Positions 1-9,100 of a stretch of 33,419 nt of DNA are shown here, in pieces. This DNA comes from Chara braunii. Taxonomy: Eukaryota > Streptophyta > Charophyceae > Charales > Characeae. The stretch is taken from assembly GCA_003427395.1 (NCBI GenBank), contig BFEA01000144.1:885718-919136 (forward strand), in the 5' to 3' direction. A program made the position numbers and the translations under genes. Under the pieces are notes generated by a model, which saw nothing but the letters and a program-made list of their open reading frames with translations, had not been told where the DNA came from and ran no database searches. Numbering within the stretch: the first letter of the stretch is position 1; each line of letters begins with the position of its first letter.

Positions 1-305
1 TCGAGGCCTGGTTGCACGTACTCGCCACTAGATTTCTTTTACGGAAAGGTTAAAAAATTTTGTCTCCCCGATGTCGACTCGTGAAGCCCTGCACTCTCCA
101 GAAAGGTGTTTTGTGGCGAGGTCCGAAGACCACCCTCCACAAACCGCCGTGCGCAGGCGGGTCAACTGAATTCACTCTCCACAACTTGTGTCGACAGTGT
201 GGCGAGCCATCTGACACATTTTGCATTCGCCAAGTTTGGCGAGTAACTTACTCCAGGCGCCTACTCGCCAAACTTGGCCTATGGCGAGTAGTGCAACTAG
301 GCCCC
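1..305. mobile_element. Non-autonomous inverted-repeat element with internal palindrome
   Basis: The first about 31 bases and bases 279-305 are inverted copies of each other. GGCCT, GTTGCAC, TACTCGCCA and TAG occur in the same order on opposite strands, with small differences. Inside, 229-245 and 262-278 form a perfect 17-bp inverted repeat (GCCAAGTTTGGCGAGTA) around a 16-nt loop. This is the form of a small TIR transposon (MITE). The left end coincides with the window edge, so a target duplication cannot be checked. No coding capacity is convincing. Confidence 0.6.
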
Positions 306-427
306 AATTCAATTCCTGTCGAATCGGGGGCAAGGTCCTTGCACGGAATACGAGATTCTGACAGTTGATTTGTGCTATCTACGGTGAATACGTCGTAATT
401 CGTGTAAGTGGGACCTAGCCCCCGGAC

Positions 428-640
428 AGGAGGGACTTTCAGGCCTTTTCAGTTGCCATTATGGTATTACGGGGAGCCCGTAGCAGCCACATTGGGTGCT
501 CACGCCTCCGAACGAGGGAGCTCGCGGGAGCTGCACCCACCAGCAGGTGCTATACCTGCTACAGCATGTGGGCTATTCCGGCCAGGGGTCAGCCCGTAGC
601 ATCAGGACCGAGCTTCTTCTTTGATGGGTCACCAGCAGGT
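428..640 (-). mobile_element. SINE-1, 3' part only
   Basis: Read on the minus strand this matches the 3' half of the tRNA-derived SINE at 14,262-14,680. Shared landmarks in the same order are AAGAAGCTCGGTCCTGATGC, GGGCTGACCCCTGG, CTGTAGCAGGTAT, GCACCTGCTGGTGG, ATGTGGCTGCTACGGG and GGCCTGAAAG. The tRNA-like head is missing here, so the copy is 5'-truncated or interrupted. A further partial repeat of the tail (CAGCAGGTGCGATAACTGCT) lies at 632-651. Confidence 0.75.
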
Positions 641-673
641 GCGATAACTGCTACAGCATAAGGGCTATATCGG

Positions 674-830
674 CCAGGACCGAGGTCCCACTAGCAAAAA
701 GGAAAGGATCGAGCTCGTGAGCAGAGATGCAGAAAAGCAGTTCAATCTCGATTTCCTGCACATCTCCATAAACTCGTCCAGATTCAGGCATTCGATCCCA
801 TCCTCTTTGCTAGTGGGACTATGCCCCAGG
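674..830. mobile_element. TIR element family M1 (GTCCCACTAGC), copy 1
   Basis: About 157 bp bounded by long inverted ends. The left end reads CCAGGACC..GGTCCCACTAGCAAA. The right end reads, inverted, CCTGGGGC..GTCCCACTAGCAAAGAGGAT, and continues to CTGAATCTGGACG. The core GCAGAGATGCAGAAAA and TTCAATCTCGATTTCCTGCA recurs in the other copies at 15,222-15,394 and 32,388-32,561. This is typical of a MITE. Both flanks resemble SINE-1 tail sequence (CTGACCCCTGG), so the element may have inserted into a SINE copy. Confidence 0.75.
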
Positions 831-1299
831 GGTCAGCCAGTGGGAATCTGTAGGATTTTTTTTTTTTGCTTTTTAAAAAAGTCCAGGATGTTGTAGAGGC
901 CAGTTACTAGACTTCACATTGATCGCAGGAAGCTGTCTGCCATGGTTGCCCTGAAGAGACGAGGCTACCTCCCATCCCATCCTGGCGTCAATACTCCTAT
1001 CTCTACTATCCTACCTCAGTGTGACCAGCACTCAGGACCATTACCCTACCAGTATTGAGGGCAACTTGGACCGAACAGTAGTGACAGGCACCGGGGCTAG
1101 TGACCCAGCCCTGGTGGAAGCGTAGTCAAAAGAGCCTCATCGTACGGGAACTGCGGACGCCAGGCTAAAGCAATCACCTATTAGCCCCAAAGTAGGCCGA
1201 CTAGTAACTCACTCCCTCTAACCTATTATTAGCTGGTCGTGACCTCCTCCCAGCCCTATGGTTATGCATGTGTGTGTGTTCAGTATTGTAGGTATATGC
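831..1299. other. Unassigned stretch
   Basis: A T/A-run pair at 857-880 is followed by about 400 bp of mixed sequence. I see no coding, RNA or repeat signal here apart from scattered stop codons in all frames. Confidence 0.4.
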
Positions 1300-1447
1300 C
1301 CGTAGGAAGCTGTAGGATGAGGGAGAGCTTCTTCTATGGGCCATGCGTTTGGGTGGACCAACGGCCTATCTGTAGGTGGCGGGCACAAATCTTGCCCAGG
1401 AAGGTATATGAGGCCAATGGGGATTGAACCCAAGGCCTCCTTTTCTC
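1300..1447 (-). mobile_element. SINE-1, 5' head region (diverged copy)
   Basis: On the minus strand the sequence CTTGGGTTCAATCCCCATTG (B-box-like, 1,414-1,433) is followed by CCTTCCTGGGCAAG, GCCCGCCACCTA, GCCGTTGGTCC and AGAAGAAGCTC. The same landmarks in the same order make up the 5' half of the full SINE at 14,262-14,680. The A box is not clearly preserved, so this is an old or truncated copy. Confidence 0.65.
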
Positions 1448-2112
1448 TTACCCTCAATTTGTCGCCCACCACAAAAACAAAACTGGAGAAAGAGAAAACA
1501 AAACAGGATAATTGTTGGAAACCACTCACGCAAAAACCTTTTCGGTTTTGCCGCCCAAAGGTCTGCCGTTTGGTACTACATGCCCAGACGTTTCCATGTG
1601 GGGTACTAACCGCCCATGCCTCCCTCCAAGGGCCCAGACTAATTCTGATGTGGCTGAGGTATACCATCCTCGCTTCTCCAATCTCGTTCTTCGCGCCCCT
1701 AGCGCTAAGCTGTAACTGTCTTCCTTCCCTTATCTTCGGACTCTTCTTCCTCCTCGCTTTCGTTGAATCCTGGTCTTGCTATGCTCTATCTTTGGTAACC
1801 TCCCTTCCCGCCTTCGTTTACACGCAGGAATCTGAGAAGCAAAAAAAAGAGAGAAAAAAAACAGAAAAGAAACTGCGTTGTTGTCGACACGTGTATCCCC
1901 TAGGGCCTCTGCGTCTTCATCAGCCCGTGTATCCCACTGGGCCCCTGTATTCCCGTTGCACAAAAGACAAAAATCATGGCGCTGTATCTTTCAATGTTCT
2001 AGCAAAGATTCACTCTCTTTTTGCACATTTCGCGATCAAGAGAGACTCAGTGAATCTTCTGCTAGAACTTTTTTTTTGGGAAAACGGCCTCGCCCTCCGA
2101 CGTGGATGACTA
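1448..2112. other. Unassigned pyrimidine-rich stretch
   Basis: One plus-strand frame stays open for about 250 codons from 1,336 to 2,109. Its first part is SINE sequence and the rest has biased, low-complexity composition, so I do not call a gene. A short direct repeat (CGTGTATCCC) occurs at about 1,889 and 1,926. Confidence 0.4.
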
Positions 2113-2262
2113 GACTGCAGTTACAAACTCTGTCCTGCGACAGCCAAGCGACGGAGGACTTTGGCCTGAAGTGTAAACTTCAGAGGGGACTGGACTCCAA
2201 AACCGCAGTTTGAAATGTATTTTCAAACTCTAACCCTGACCGCGCCCTTCTTTTCTCAAAAA
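2113..2262. repeat. Diverged relative of the CAGTTTGAAA inverted-repeat element
   Basis: Bases 2,210-2,262 contain CAGTTTGAAA, ATTTTCAAACTC, CCTGACCGCGCC and TTTTCTC. The right end of the element at 13,869-13,998 has the same order (TTTTCAAACTC, CTCTGACTGCGCC, TTTTCTC). A matching left half is not clear, so this may be a remnant. Confidence 0.4.
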
Positions 2263-2942
2263 AAAAAACCAACCCACCCGCCTTGGAAACTCTCAGAGTC
2301 TCAGAGACATACGGTCAGGCATTAGTAGTGCAGTAGTCAGCATACATAAAGAGCTAAGCCTTGCGTGCAACATTAAAAAGACAATGAGCTCAAAGAGATC
2401 CAAGGCCAAGCCCCATCACTACCGTAGACTATTGATCTCAGCCAAATGGGGAGATGGTGCAAAAGGGGGATGACAATGGGGATTACTAATTGAACGAGGA
2501 TGCAACTCTTGTCTCCATTTCTTCCGCTCACTGACAAAGTGCGAGAGCCCTGGGACAGCCTACTACTCCTATGGGGAAGCCTTCGCGATGAGTCGATGAC
2601 CAAGCAATGCCTTTCTTTATTTGAAGTGCTGCAACCATTCCATTCCTACTTGCACCCAAAACGTTAACGCTTTCCCCCTGTTTTCATGTGGCCAGAGTGT
2701 TCACCCGGGATTCCACCTATCCTGCAGAAGCTAGTAATATGCCGGCCCTGCATAATCGCTGTCAAGGTGATCTTTCTTGTGACATCAAACTCGATTCTCA
2801 ACGGTCAAATTAATACGGAATGATAGCCTCTCATAGTACGTACGCCGCCACAACGTCATGCATCATGCATCATGGAGATCCGGGGTGATGTTTTCCTCGC
2901 TTGTCCTACCTACAGGAAATTGCCAACGGCACCATGAACTGC
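2263..2942. other. Unassigned stretch
   Basis: Nothing recognisable. A near-palindromic ATGCATCATGCATCATG lies at about 2,857-2,873. Confidence 0.4.
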
Positions 2943-3163
2943 CATTCCGTCAAAATGGACTCCCTTTTTTTTTTTTTTTTTTTTTACGAAATTCGGAAAC
3001 CGAGTTTCTTGGCCGAAAACTCGTCCAAATTTGCTGCTCCTGAGGGTCCGGCGGACCAGCGTTCTTAAAACGCTGGGGGTCCACCGAATTTGGACGCGTT
3101 TTCGGCCAAAAACTCGGTTTTTCAATTTCGTAAAAAAAAAAAAGCGTCCATTTTGACGAAATG
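2943..3163. mobile_element. Foldback (long inverted repeat) element
   Basis: The ends are inverted copies: CCGTCAAAATGGAC at left, GTCCATTTTGACGAAATG at right. The pairing continues inward through an oligo-T/oligo-A pair, TTTTTACGAAATT / AATTTCGTAAAAA, then CCGAGTTT / AAACTCGG, GGCCGAAAACTCGTCC and its partner GGACGCGTTTTCGGCC. Each arm is about 95-110 bp. The centre holds GGTCCGGCGGACC and an AGCGTT..AACGCT hairpin. The element could fold end to end as a single RNA or DNA hairpin. No target duplication was found. Confidence 0.8.
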
Positions 3164-3631
3164 ACAGATCATGATGAAGCTCCTACAGCTTTCAAGAGAA
3201 ACTTAGGTTTACCATGATCAAGAAAACAACCAGACCATTGTTCCGGGGCTGGGAGTGGGAACATGGTCCGTAAGTGCGCTACTCTGTGCTTCACAAACTT
3301 GCATGATCATCCCACTATGCTTGCTGAATCCAAGTGCCATCATGCCATTGCTTCAGCAGTCCAATCCCTGTCCACCTTACCAGATATGAATTCTAGAAAA
3401 CTGTTAGAGGGTACTAGAGGACTACTATTTGCAAAGGGTGAGATAATCTCGGGAAAAGGAAACAGAAAGCGCTGCCAGATATCGACTCTAGAAAACAGAG
3501 CACAAGAGAGCCAGCAAACATACAACAGAGAGTCTGAGAGAGAGAAATGGCAGGATGGCAAAAGCGGGAGAAGCGGACTAGAGGTGTGGATCACGGTGGA
3601 TGGGCGTGAAGTTTTCAAACGGGCAAATGAA
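3164..3631. other. Unassigned stretch with an open frame
   Basis: A plus-strand frame is open from ATG at 3,263 to 3,646 (127 codons). The predicted protein is basic and hydrophilic, has no motif I recognise, and sits in ordinary repeat flank. I do not call it a gene. Confidence 0.3.
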
Positions 3632-3754
3632 GACTTGGCACAGTAGAAGAGAACTTCGTCTAAGAAAGCTCAGCACAATCTTGTGTGATGTTTCGGTGTG
3701 AAGCTTTGTTAGTCTAAGCTTTCGGTGTGAATGACTTGGCACAGTAGAAGAGAA
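3632..3754. repeat. Direct repeat, 101-bp spacing
   Basis: GACTTGGCACAGTAGAAGAG occurs at 3,632 and again at 3,733, each followed by GTCTAAG-like sequence. TTTCGGTGTGAA occurs twice in between. This looks like a degenerate tandem duplication. Confidence 0.65.
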
Positions 3755-4171
3755 ATTAGTCTAAGTGTTGCACCATTTCCTTCACACAAAAACCTGAGGA
3801 CACCCCCCGTCCGTCTTGGAGGTGCTGGTACGAGCAGACACCACTAGCACTCAGGGAGAGGCTCCATCTATTGGTGGGGAGCATCACCTGCTGGAAAACG
3901 GGCCCAGTGTCCCATGTACAGACTGAATTTGGAATACATCAGAAAAACATCAGAAAAACAACCGTGGGAGGATCCTGCCAGCATTGATTGCCCTGGAATC
4001 CAGGGAATTGACCGAGCAGGCTTATTGAACTCCCTCCCTCCAACAGCTCCAATCCCAACTGTCTTTTTTGCTGAGCACCGGGTTCAGCGTCCCTTGCATA
4101 CATCTTTCCCCGCTGAGAAGCAGGCTCAGCGTCCTTTGGAAGTTCCTGAGGAAACGAGAAGATTGGGACTG
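3755..4171. other. Unassigned stretch
   Basis: No gene recognised. Related short phrases (CAGCGTCCCTTG, CAGCGTCCTTTG, CCCAGTGTCCC) hint at old internal duplication between about 3,900 and 4,140. Confidence 0.35.
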
Positions 4172-4447
4172 AGCATCTCACCATCAGAAATTATGTGCAT
4201 CTTTTTTTCAGCTCAAACAATAGCATGAGAGGTGAGCCCTAGAGTTCGAAGAAGAAAAAAAAACACGATCACAACTTATCTTGTGCTTAAGCATCTCACC
4301 ATCAGAGACTATCTGCGTCTTTCGTCACCTCAAACAATACACTGAGAAGTGGCCAGCCCTAAAGTTAAAACAAACAAACAAACAAACAAACAAACAAACA
4401 GACAAACAGACAAACAAACAAACACACACTATCACAACTTATCTTGC
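4172..4447. repeat. Tandem duplication of about 118 bp plus (CAAA)n
   Basis: AGCATCTCACCATCAGA, CTCAAACAATA, GCCCTA and ATCACAACTTATCTTG appear in the same order from 4,172 and again from about 4,290. The second unit is expanded by a (CAAA)n microsatellite at about 4,369-4,425 with CAGA interruptions. Confidence 0.75.
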
Positions 4448-4859
4448 AGAAAGAAGAACTTGTGTTTTGTCACTTTTCTACTGCAGTGGCACGTTCACTG
4501 ACAGTCGGATTCTGCTTCTATGTATTGTGTTTTTCCACTGGTACATTCAGTCCTAACACAGGGTTCATTGCACATCCGAGAGCCCTATTGCTGATAGCCT
4601 CTCAATGATCATTGTGACAGCATCATGGCTGAATGGTACACACTTGAGACAGCTAACCCATACATTACCCGATCAAATCATTGCCAACTTGAACTCAACA
4701 TTGTAATGGGTCAGCTTCTTAGTATTTTTCCTACCCAAGCGCAGTATTCTGAAGATTCTGAATCTGAAGCATCTGAAGCATGGCATTGCTTACATTCAGA
4801 CTGATTCAGTGATTACCTCCCAAATATCAGGAAGTCAAAAGCTGGGTAAGCCGTGCGCC
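4448..4859. other. Unassigned stretch
   Basis: AT-rich unique-looking sequence. I see no gene or repeat in it. Confidence 0.4.
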
Positions 4860-5135
4860 ACACACCCCCGACAGGCTGGGTTACAAAGTTGTGCCACCTC
4901 GCTCCGGCTCTGGGCAGTGTTGCTCCGGCTGTGAACCTTCTCTACCAGGCCTTACACCCCAAATAGGCTCGGTTACGAAGTTGCGCCACCTCGCTCCGGT
5001 TCTAAGCAGCGTCGCTCCGGCTTTGAACCTTGGTCAGCCACTGGAACTGGCCACCCAGATTTCTCTACCAGGCCTCACACCCCAATTACAGGGTTGTGCC
5101 ACCTCACCCCAGCGCCGGCCAGCATCGCTCTGGCA
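4860..5135. repeat. Three diverged tandem units of about 94-123 bp
   Basis: Units begin at about 4,860, 4,954 and 5,077. Each has ACACCCC, GGTTAC or equivalent, GTGCCACCTC/GCGCCACCTC and CGCTCCGG/CGCTCTGG. Units 1 and 2 share CTACCAGGCC at their ends. The third unit is shorter. Confidence 0.7.
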
Positions 5136-5707
5136 TCGTCCATTCGTGGCCTGCTGAATACAACCAACTCAGCAAGTTCACCGATGAGCCAACGAGTACT
5201 ATAATCCCTATTCCTAACCTCGTAGAATCTTCCGAAGAAGGCCCAAACAGTGGATGATGTTGATGATGCTGATTATCGGCAACTTATCGCTGATGAACAT
5301 AAGATTTTATCAATCAGCCACACCCTGAAAAGCCCCTGATTCATCTAAAGAATCGAAGGATTTATGTCTGTCTGACGTGCTGGGAACTCCCCACAGAAGA
5401 CTGACCTGACGTAATCCCTCTTGGACATCAGAGTCTATCGTTAGCCGACCAAGGATACTGTACCACCTCTCAGAACATAAGCTAGTAGCCTATTACTCAA
5501 ACTGCCCTCCAAAACCTAGGCCATTCACTTCTGAACCTGATACAGACCTAAAAAAAGTTCTTGAAAGGCATTTCTTTCGGGAAGTCAATCAGCCTCTAAG
5601 TTCCTCACTGCTGTGCTCAAGAGTACCCACTGCCAGTGGATGCTATCTCACAAGCGGCAGAAGGGACAGCTGACAGTGCCTGACACCCACCTCTCTCAAC
5701 AGCTCCC
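5136..5707. other. 3' flank of the WD40-kinase gene
   Basis: This lies downstream of the minus-strand reading frame that ends at 5,708. I found no U-box or other domain continuing in frame beyond the TAG stop, no clear poly(A) signal and no A-tract that would mark a processed retrocopy. Confidence 0.4.
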
Positions 5708-7927
5708 CTACCGTGCATCCTTTACAAAGTCAGGAAGATTTACCTCAAGAGAAACTCTCTCTAGGATTGAAACAATGCTTTCGTCCCCGCTCGTCATGCC
5801 TGGCCGATGGCGCATGTCGAGGCTAGCACACTGCAATCCCAATCGTGCCACCTTCCTTGCGAGTTCCACATCCCAGCCGTCTGCATTTGGGTCAAGAGCA
5901 TTCCGAAATGCTCCGTCATCTTCCACGGCAGATTCAATTGTCTCATACGCATTCGACATCTTGCCCGTCAGAATCTCCAGAACTGTGACGCCGAATGCAT
6001 ACACATCAGTCTTCTCGTCCAAAATTCTGGACCGCCAATACTCGGGAGCTACGTACTGGGCATCATTTGCCAAGTACATCAGCATGGTGGTGCGCTGTTC
6101 TTGGCCTCTCTCCTTGAGTTCTTGGTGAATCAATGCCTGGTCGACAGCACCAACCTTGGCCACAAGCTTGTCATCCAGCAGGATGTTCGCTGTCTTGATT
6201 GCCCCATGGATGATGGGACCTTTCGCTAGTGGCGGATGGGCTGAGTGAAGGAAGGACAATGCCCGAGCAACCTGTGCTATAATCCGCAAGCGAACATACC
6301 AGGGAAAGAAACCCGTTCCCGACCTGTCTCTGCGTATCAAGATCCTGTCCATCACACTCCCATTTGCTGCATGCTCATAAACCAGACATTTCTCTTTATT
6401 GCAGGCTCCCATGAGCCTCAACAAATGAGGGTGGTGAAGCGATCGTAACCTATCGACCACGCTCGACTTGAACCTCTCTTGATTGGGGTCATCGTCAACC
6501 ATGACTTCAGCCCTTATCTTTTTCACCCACACTTGACCTGCAAGTTTCCCCAGGAAAAAATATCCATAGGGATCCCCATCACCACTCTTCCATTTGTCAA
6601 AGTTATCTGTTGCATCCCGCAACTCCTTCACTGAGTACTCTCGAAACAGACTGAGCGAAGTTCTCTCTGCTGGACCACCACCCACTCCAAGGTGTGACCC
6701 TAGTAGCCGTTGTTGTTTTGTGACCTCTTCTAGTTTACCCTCCAGGTCCTCAACCCTCTGGCTTATTTTTTCCAGTCGATTCACTAGATTTGCCTTCTCA
6801 GCCTCAAGAAATCGGATCCTCTCCATGAGATCGTTGCATGACTTATCTGACTTCTGTCGTGCGGTAAATACCTCCTTTTTCAAGATTGATTCCAGTTCTT
6901 GCATTCTGAGCCTGGTTCCTTCTTTCGAGAACGCTGCCTCCTTTTCCAACTTTTCCATCCTCCTCAATGTCCTCATCAACACCACAGATTGCTCCTCGAC
7001 CACCTCCAAGACAAGAAATCCCTCACAGCTGCAAAGAATATTCCTGTTTGGACTTATGCAAGGGTACATTTGAAAGATTCCGCACAGTTGACTGGGACAG
7101 GGACAGGAGAAGACTCGTTGGTACGTTGACTCGTTCCAAAGCTTGACGTTTCCGGCTTCGTCTGCAGTGAAGATGTATGGCAAATGGGGGTGGAAAAAGG
7201 CACCCCAGACGTTTTCGTCGTTCCCTTCCAATTTGGCGATGCATGAGGCCGCTTTGTAGTTCCAAACCTTTGCAACGTTGGCTTTGCCACATGTGATCAG
7301 AAGCGGATTTTGAAATCTGGAGCAGAACTGCAAACGCCATATTTGAGGAATGCAACCATGATCTTGCATGGTATGCATGACAGACCTTTTTTCAATATTC
7401 CATACCTTGAGCGTGCCATCGTCTGATGCGCTCGCAAAGATCTGCAAATTTGTTGGGTGAAATGCCACTGCCCTGATTGCTTTCGAATGACCTTTGAACA
7501 CAATCTTCTCCCACCCCTTCTCCCAGTCCCAGAGAGCAACATCGTCCTTTCCGTCGTGTGTGAAGCTGGATATAAGATAGGATAACGTCGGATGAACTGC
7601 CATCACCCACCAACAATGGGAAGGTTTCTTTAGACACACCACAGACTTCGAGATCGAATTTCCAATTTCAAACACATCCACCCGGCCACCGCCGTATGCC
7701 ACAATCCAATCTTTTCTCGCAATGAAATCTACAGTTCAATATGTGTGGCCAGGAGACCATCGTGCGACTCTTTTTCCCTCTTCATAGTCCCATACTTGAA
7801 TTGAGTTAGGCCCAAACTCACACTCTGCAAAAACTAGCCACGGTTTATCTGGGTGCAAATTTACTGCACCGAAGTTCGTTCCAACTTCTTCCTTTGTTAA
7901 TTTGAGCTTTCGCACCAGTTGAAGCAT
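5708..7927 (-). pseudogene. beta'-COP-like WD40 / coiled-coil / RLCK-IXb-like pseudokinase, interrupted by one TGA
   Basis: The frame runs from ATG at 7,927 to TAG at 5,708, 739 codons with one in-frame TGA (codon 64). The ATG is the first after an in-frame upstream stop. Codons 1-310 give a WD40 region matching the N-terminal propeller of coatomer beta' (FIARKDW, HPTLSYLISS, LWDWEKGW, FASASDDGTLKVWN, AKVWNYKAASC). About 315-405 is a charged heptad-rich coiled coil. About 425-730 is a kinase-like domain opening with YSVKELRDATDNF and including LVYEHAANGSV, YVAPEYW, DVYAFG and HRPGM, most like plant U-box-associated kinases (RLCK-IXb). The beta3 lysine (VWVK) remains, but HRD is HGA, the DFG region is GAVD and the Gly loop and helix-C Glu are not evident. 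A catalytically dead scaffold or regulator is inferred. No coatomer alpha-solenoid and no U-box follow. No intron is evident over 2.2 kb. It may be a pseudogene, or a live gene with one sequence error. Confidence 0.85.
7736..7738 (-). other. In-frame nonsense codon TGA in the WD40 region
   Basis: The frame reads ..GHTY, stop, TVDFIARKDW.. without a shift, and both sides align to consecutive parts of the beta'-COP propeller. The corresponding family position is near an arginine or alanine, so CGA to TGA by C-to-T change is a simple explanation. No GT..AG intron spans the site. Confidence 0.8.
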
Positions 7928-8364
7928 GTTTCCTGTCAGAGGTTTCAGCCGCTCAGCCCATGGCCAGCTTCGGAATTTTCGTTCTCACTTGCCCCCTAGC
8001 TATGACTGAAGCAAATGATGCACCGCGGGGTGTTCACACCTCCAACTGTTGCGCCTGCTAGTCTCAGGCTTTGGCGTTTCTCGAAAATTGGGCACCTGCC
8101 ACAGCCAAACGCCAACATCCCACACCCACCCACCCTTTTCTCTGGGTGAGGTTGCGTCGTCGGTGGCCCATTGAGTCGTTGACTATCAGCAAAAGAGTGT
8201 GTGCACCAGAACAGGTGGGGGCCTTGCGATGAACATGATGCAAATGGTGCTCTTTGTTTCCACTCGTTTTTGTCAAGTAGGAAGTGATTATTTTTGTGCG
8301 TTGTTTTACTCCGGGAGACGTTGCGGGGCCTCAGACTCGCTACCAAAGGTTACTTCACGGAGGC
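7928..8364. other. 5' flank of the WD40-kinase gene
   Basis: This is presumed promoter and leader for the minus-strand gene. An in-frame TGA lies upstream of the ATG in the minus-strand reading. I see no convincing TATA box or other motif. C-runs (CCCACACCCACCCACCC) lie at about 8,117-8,133. Confidence 0.35.
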
Positions 8365-8658
8365 ATTAGAACTCAGGCTACCAGAGAGGTCCGGGTCCAC
8401 TTGCCCGGCCGGGCCACAAAAAAAAAAAAAAAAAAGTTTTTAATTAAAATTTTTATTTTAAATCTGGTAAAGAATTTCGATGTGACCCTGGGGCAAAAGT
8501 TGCTCAGTTTATTTTTCTGCATAACATAGTTTTTTTCGGAGTTCTTTTTTTTTTTTTTTTTTTTTTTTTGGCTGGGACCTTCCCTAGTGCTTGCATGGCC
8601 GGGCCGCCCGGGAAAACAGGGTGACCTGGGCGGCCTGTCTGGTAGCGTAGATTAGAAG
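8365..8658 (-). mobile_element. hAT-like non-autonomous element, copy B
   Basis: Terminal inverted repeats TCAGGCTACCAG (8,373-8,384) and CTGGTAGCGTAG (8,639-8,650) are flanked by ATTAGAAC (8,365-8,372) and ATTAGAAG (8,651-8,658), an 8-bp target duplication with one mismatch. An 8-bp duplication is the hallmark of hAT transposons. The interior has CACTTGCCCGGCCGGGCC, an A/T-rich part, GATGTGACCCTGGGGCAAAA, a long T run and GCCGGGCCGCCCGGG. It matches, inverted, the element at 19,844-20,343. No transposase is encoded. Confidence 0.85.
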
Positions 8659-9100
8659 CACTTTTCCTAAGCAGTGTGTAATCAAGGATGGGAGTTTAGC
8701 TTAATCATGCTGCTTCCTGCCATCCCACCCCACCCCACCCCCCACCCGCGCTTTGCTACTACTGAGTCACAAGCCGAGCACTTACACCTACCACCAGATC
8801 AGGGATGACTTGGACACACTACCTCGATATAATCCTACCCACCAGACCTCACTCCTCAGCGCGAAGCTGTACATTGCTGCCGGAATCCCATTCCTCAGGA
8901 ATGCAACCCAGGTTATATTAGAAGAGGATTTCTACGTTTCGGACTCCGTATTTGGCCTGGAAAGGGAGCAGATACCGCCCGCGTAAAAAAAAAACGTTTT
9001 GGTTTACGTACGAAATGTTTCTTGTGTGGCAAGAAGGGCCCAGAAGGGAGTTCGATGTTCCTTCTTTTGTTCAAAAAAACAAACAAACAAACAAAAAACC
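8659..9100 (+). other. Unassigned stretch with possible coding remnant
   Basis: A plus-strand frame of 77 codons (8,753-8,986, TTG start, so no ATG support) has non-repetitive, protein-like composition (QIRDDLDTLPRYNP, ILEEDFYVSDSVFG). I do not recognise it. After an A run the next frame reads CFLCGKKGPEG, resembling the first half of a zinc knuckle without its histidine. It could be the debris of a retroelement or a terminal exon, or chance. Confidence 0.3.

Noticed and set aside
1336-2109. 257-codon open frame on the plus strand
   Set aside because: The first third is antisense SINE sequence and the rest is low-complexity pyrimidine/purine tract. No motif is present.
5136-5707. A U-box domain downstream of the pseudokinase
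   Set aside because: Reading past the stop in frame gives no U-box-like Cys/Pro/Ile pattern.
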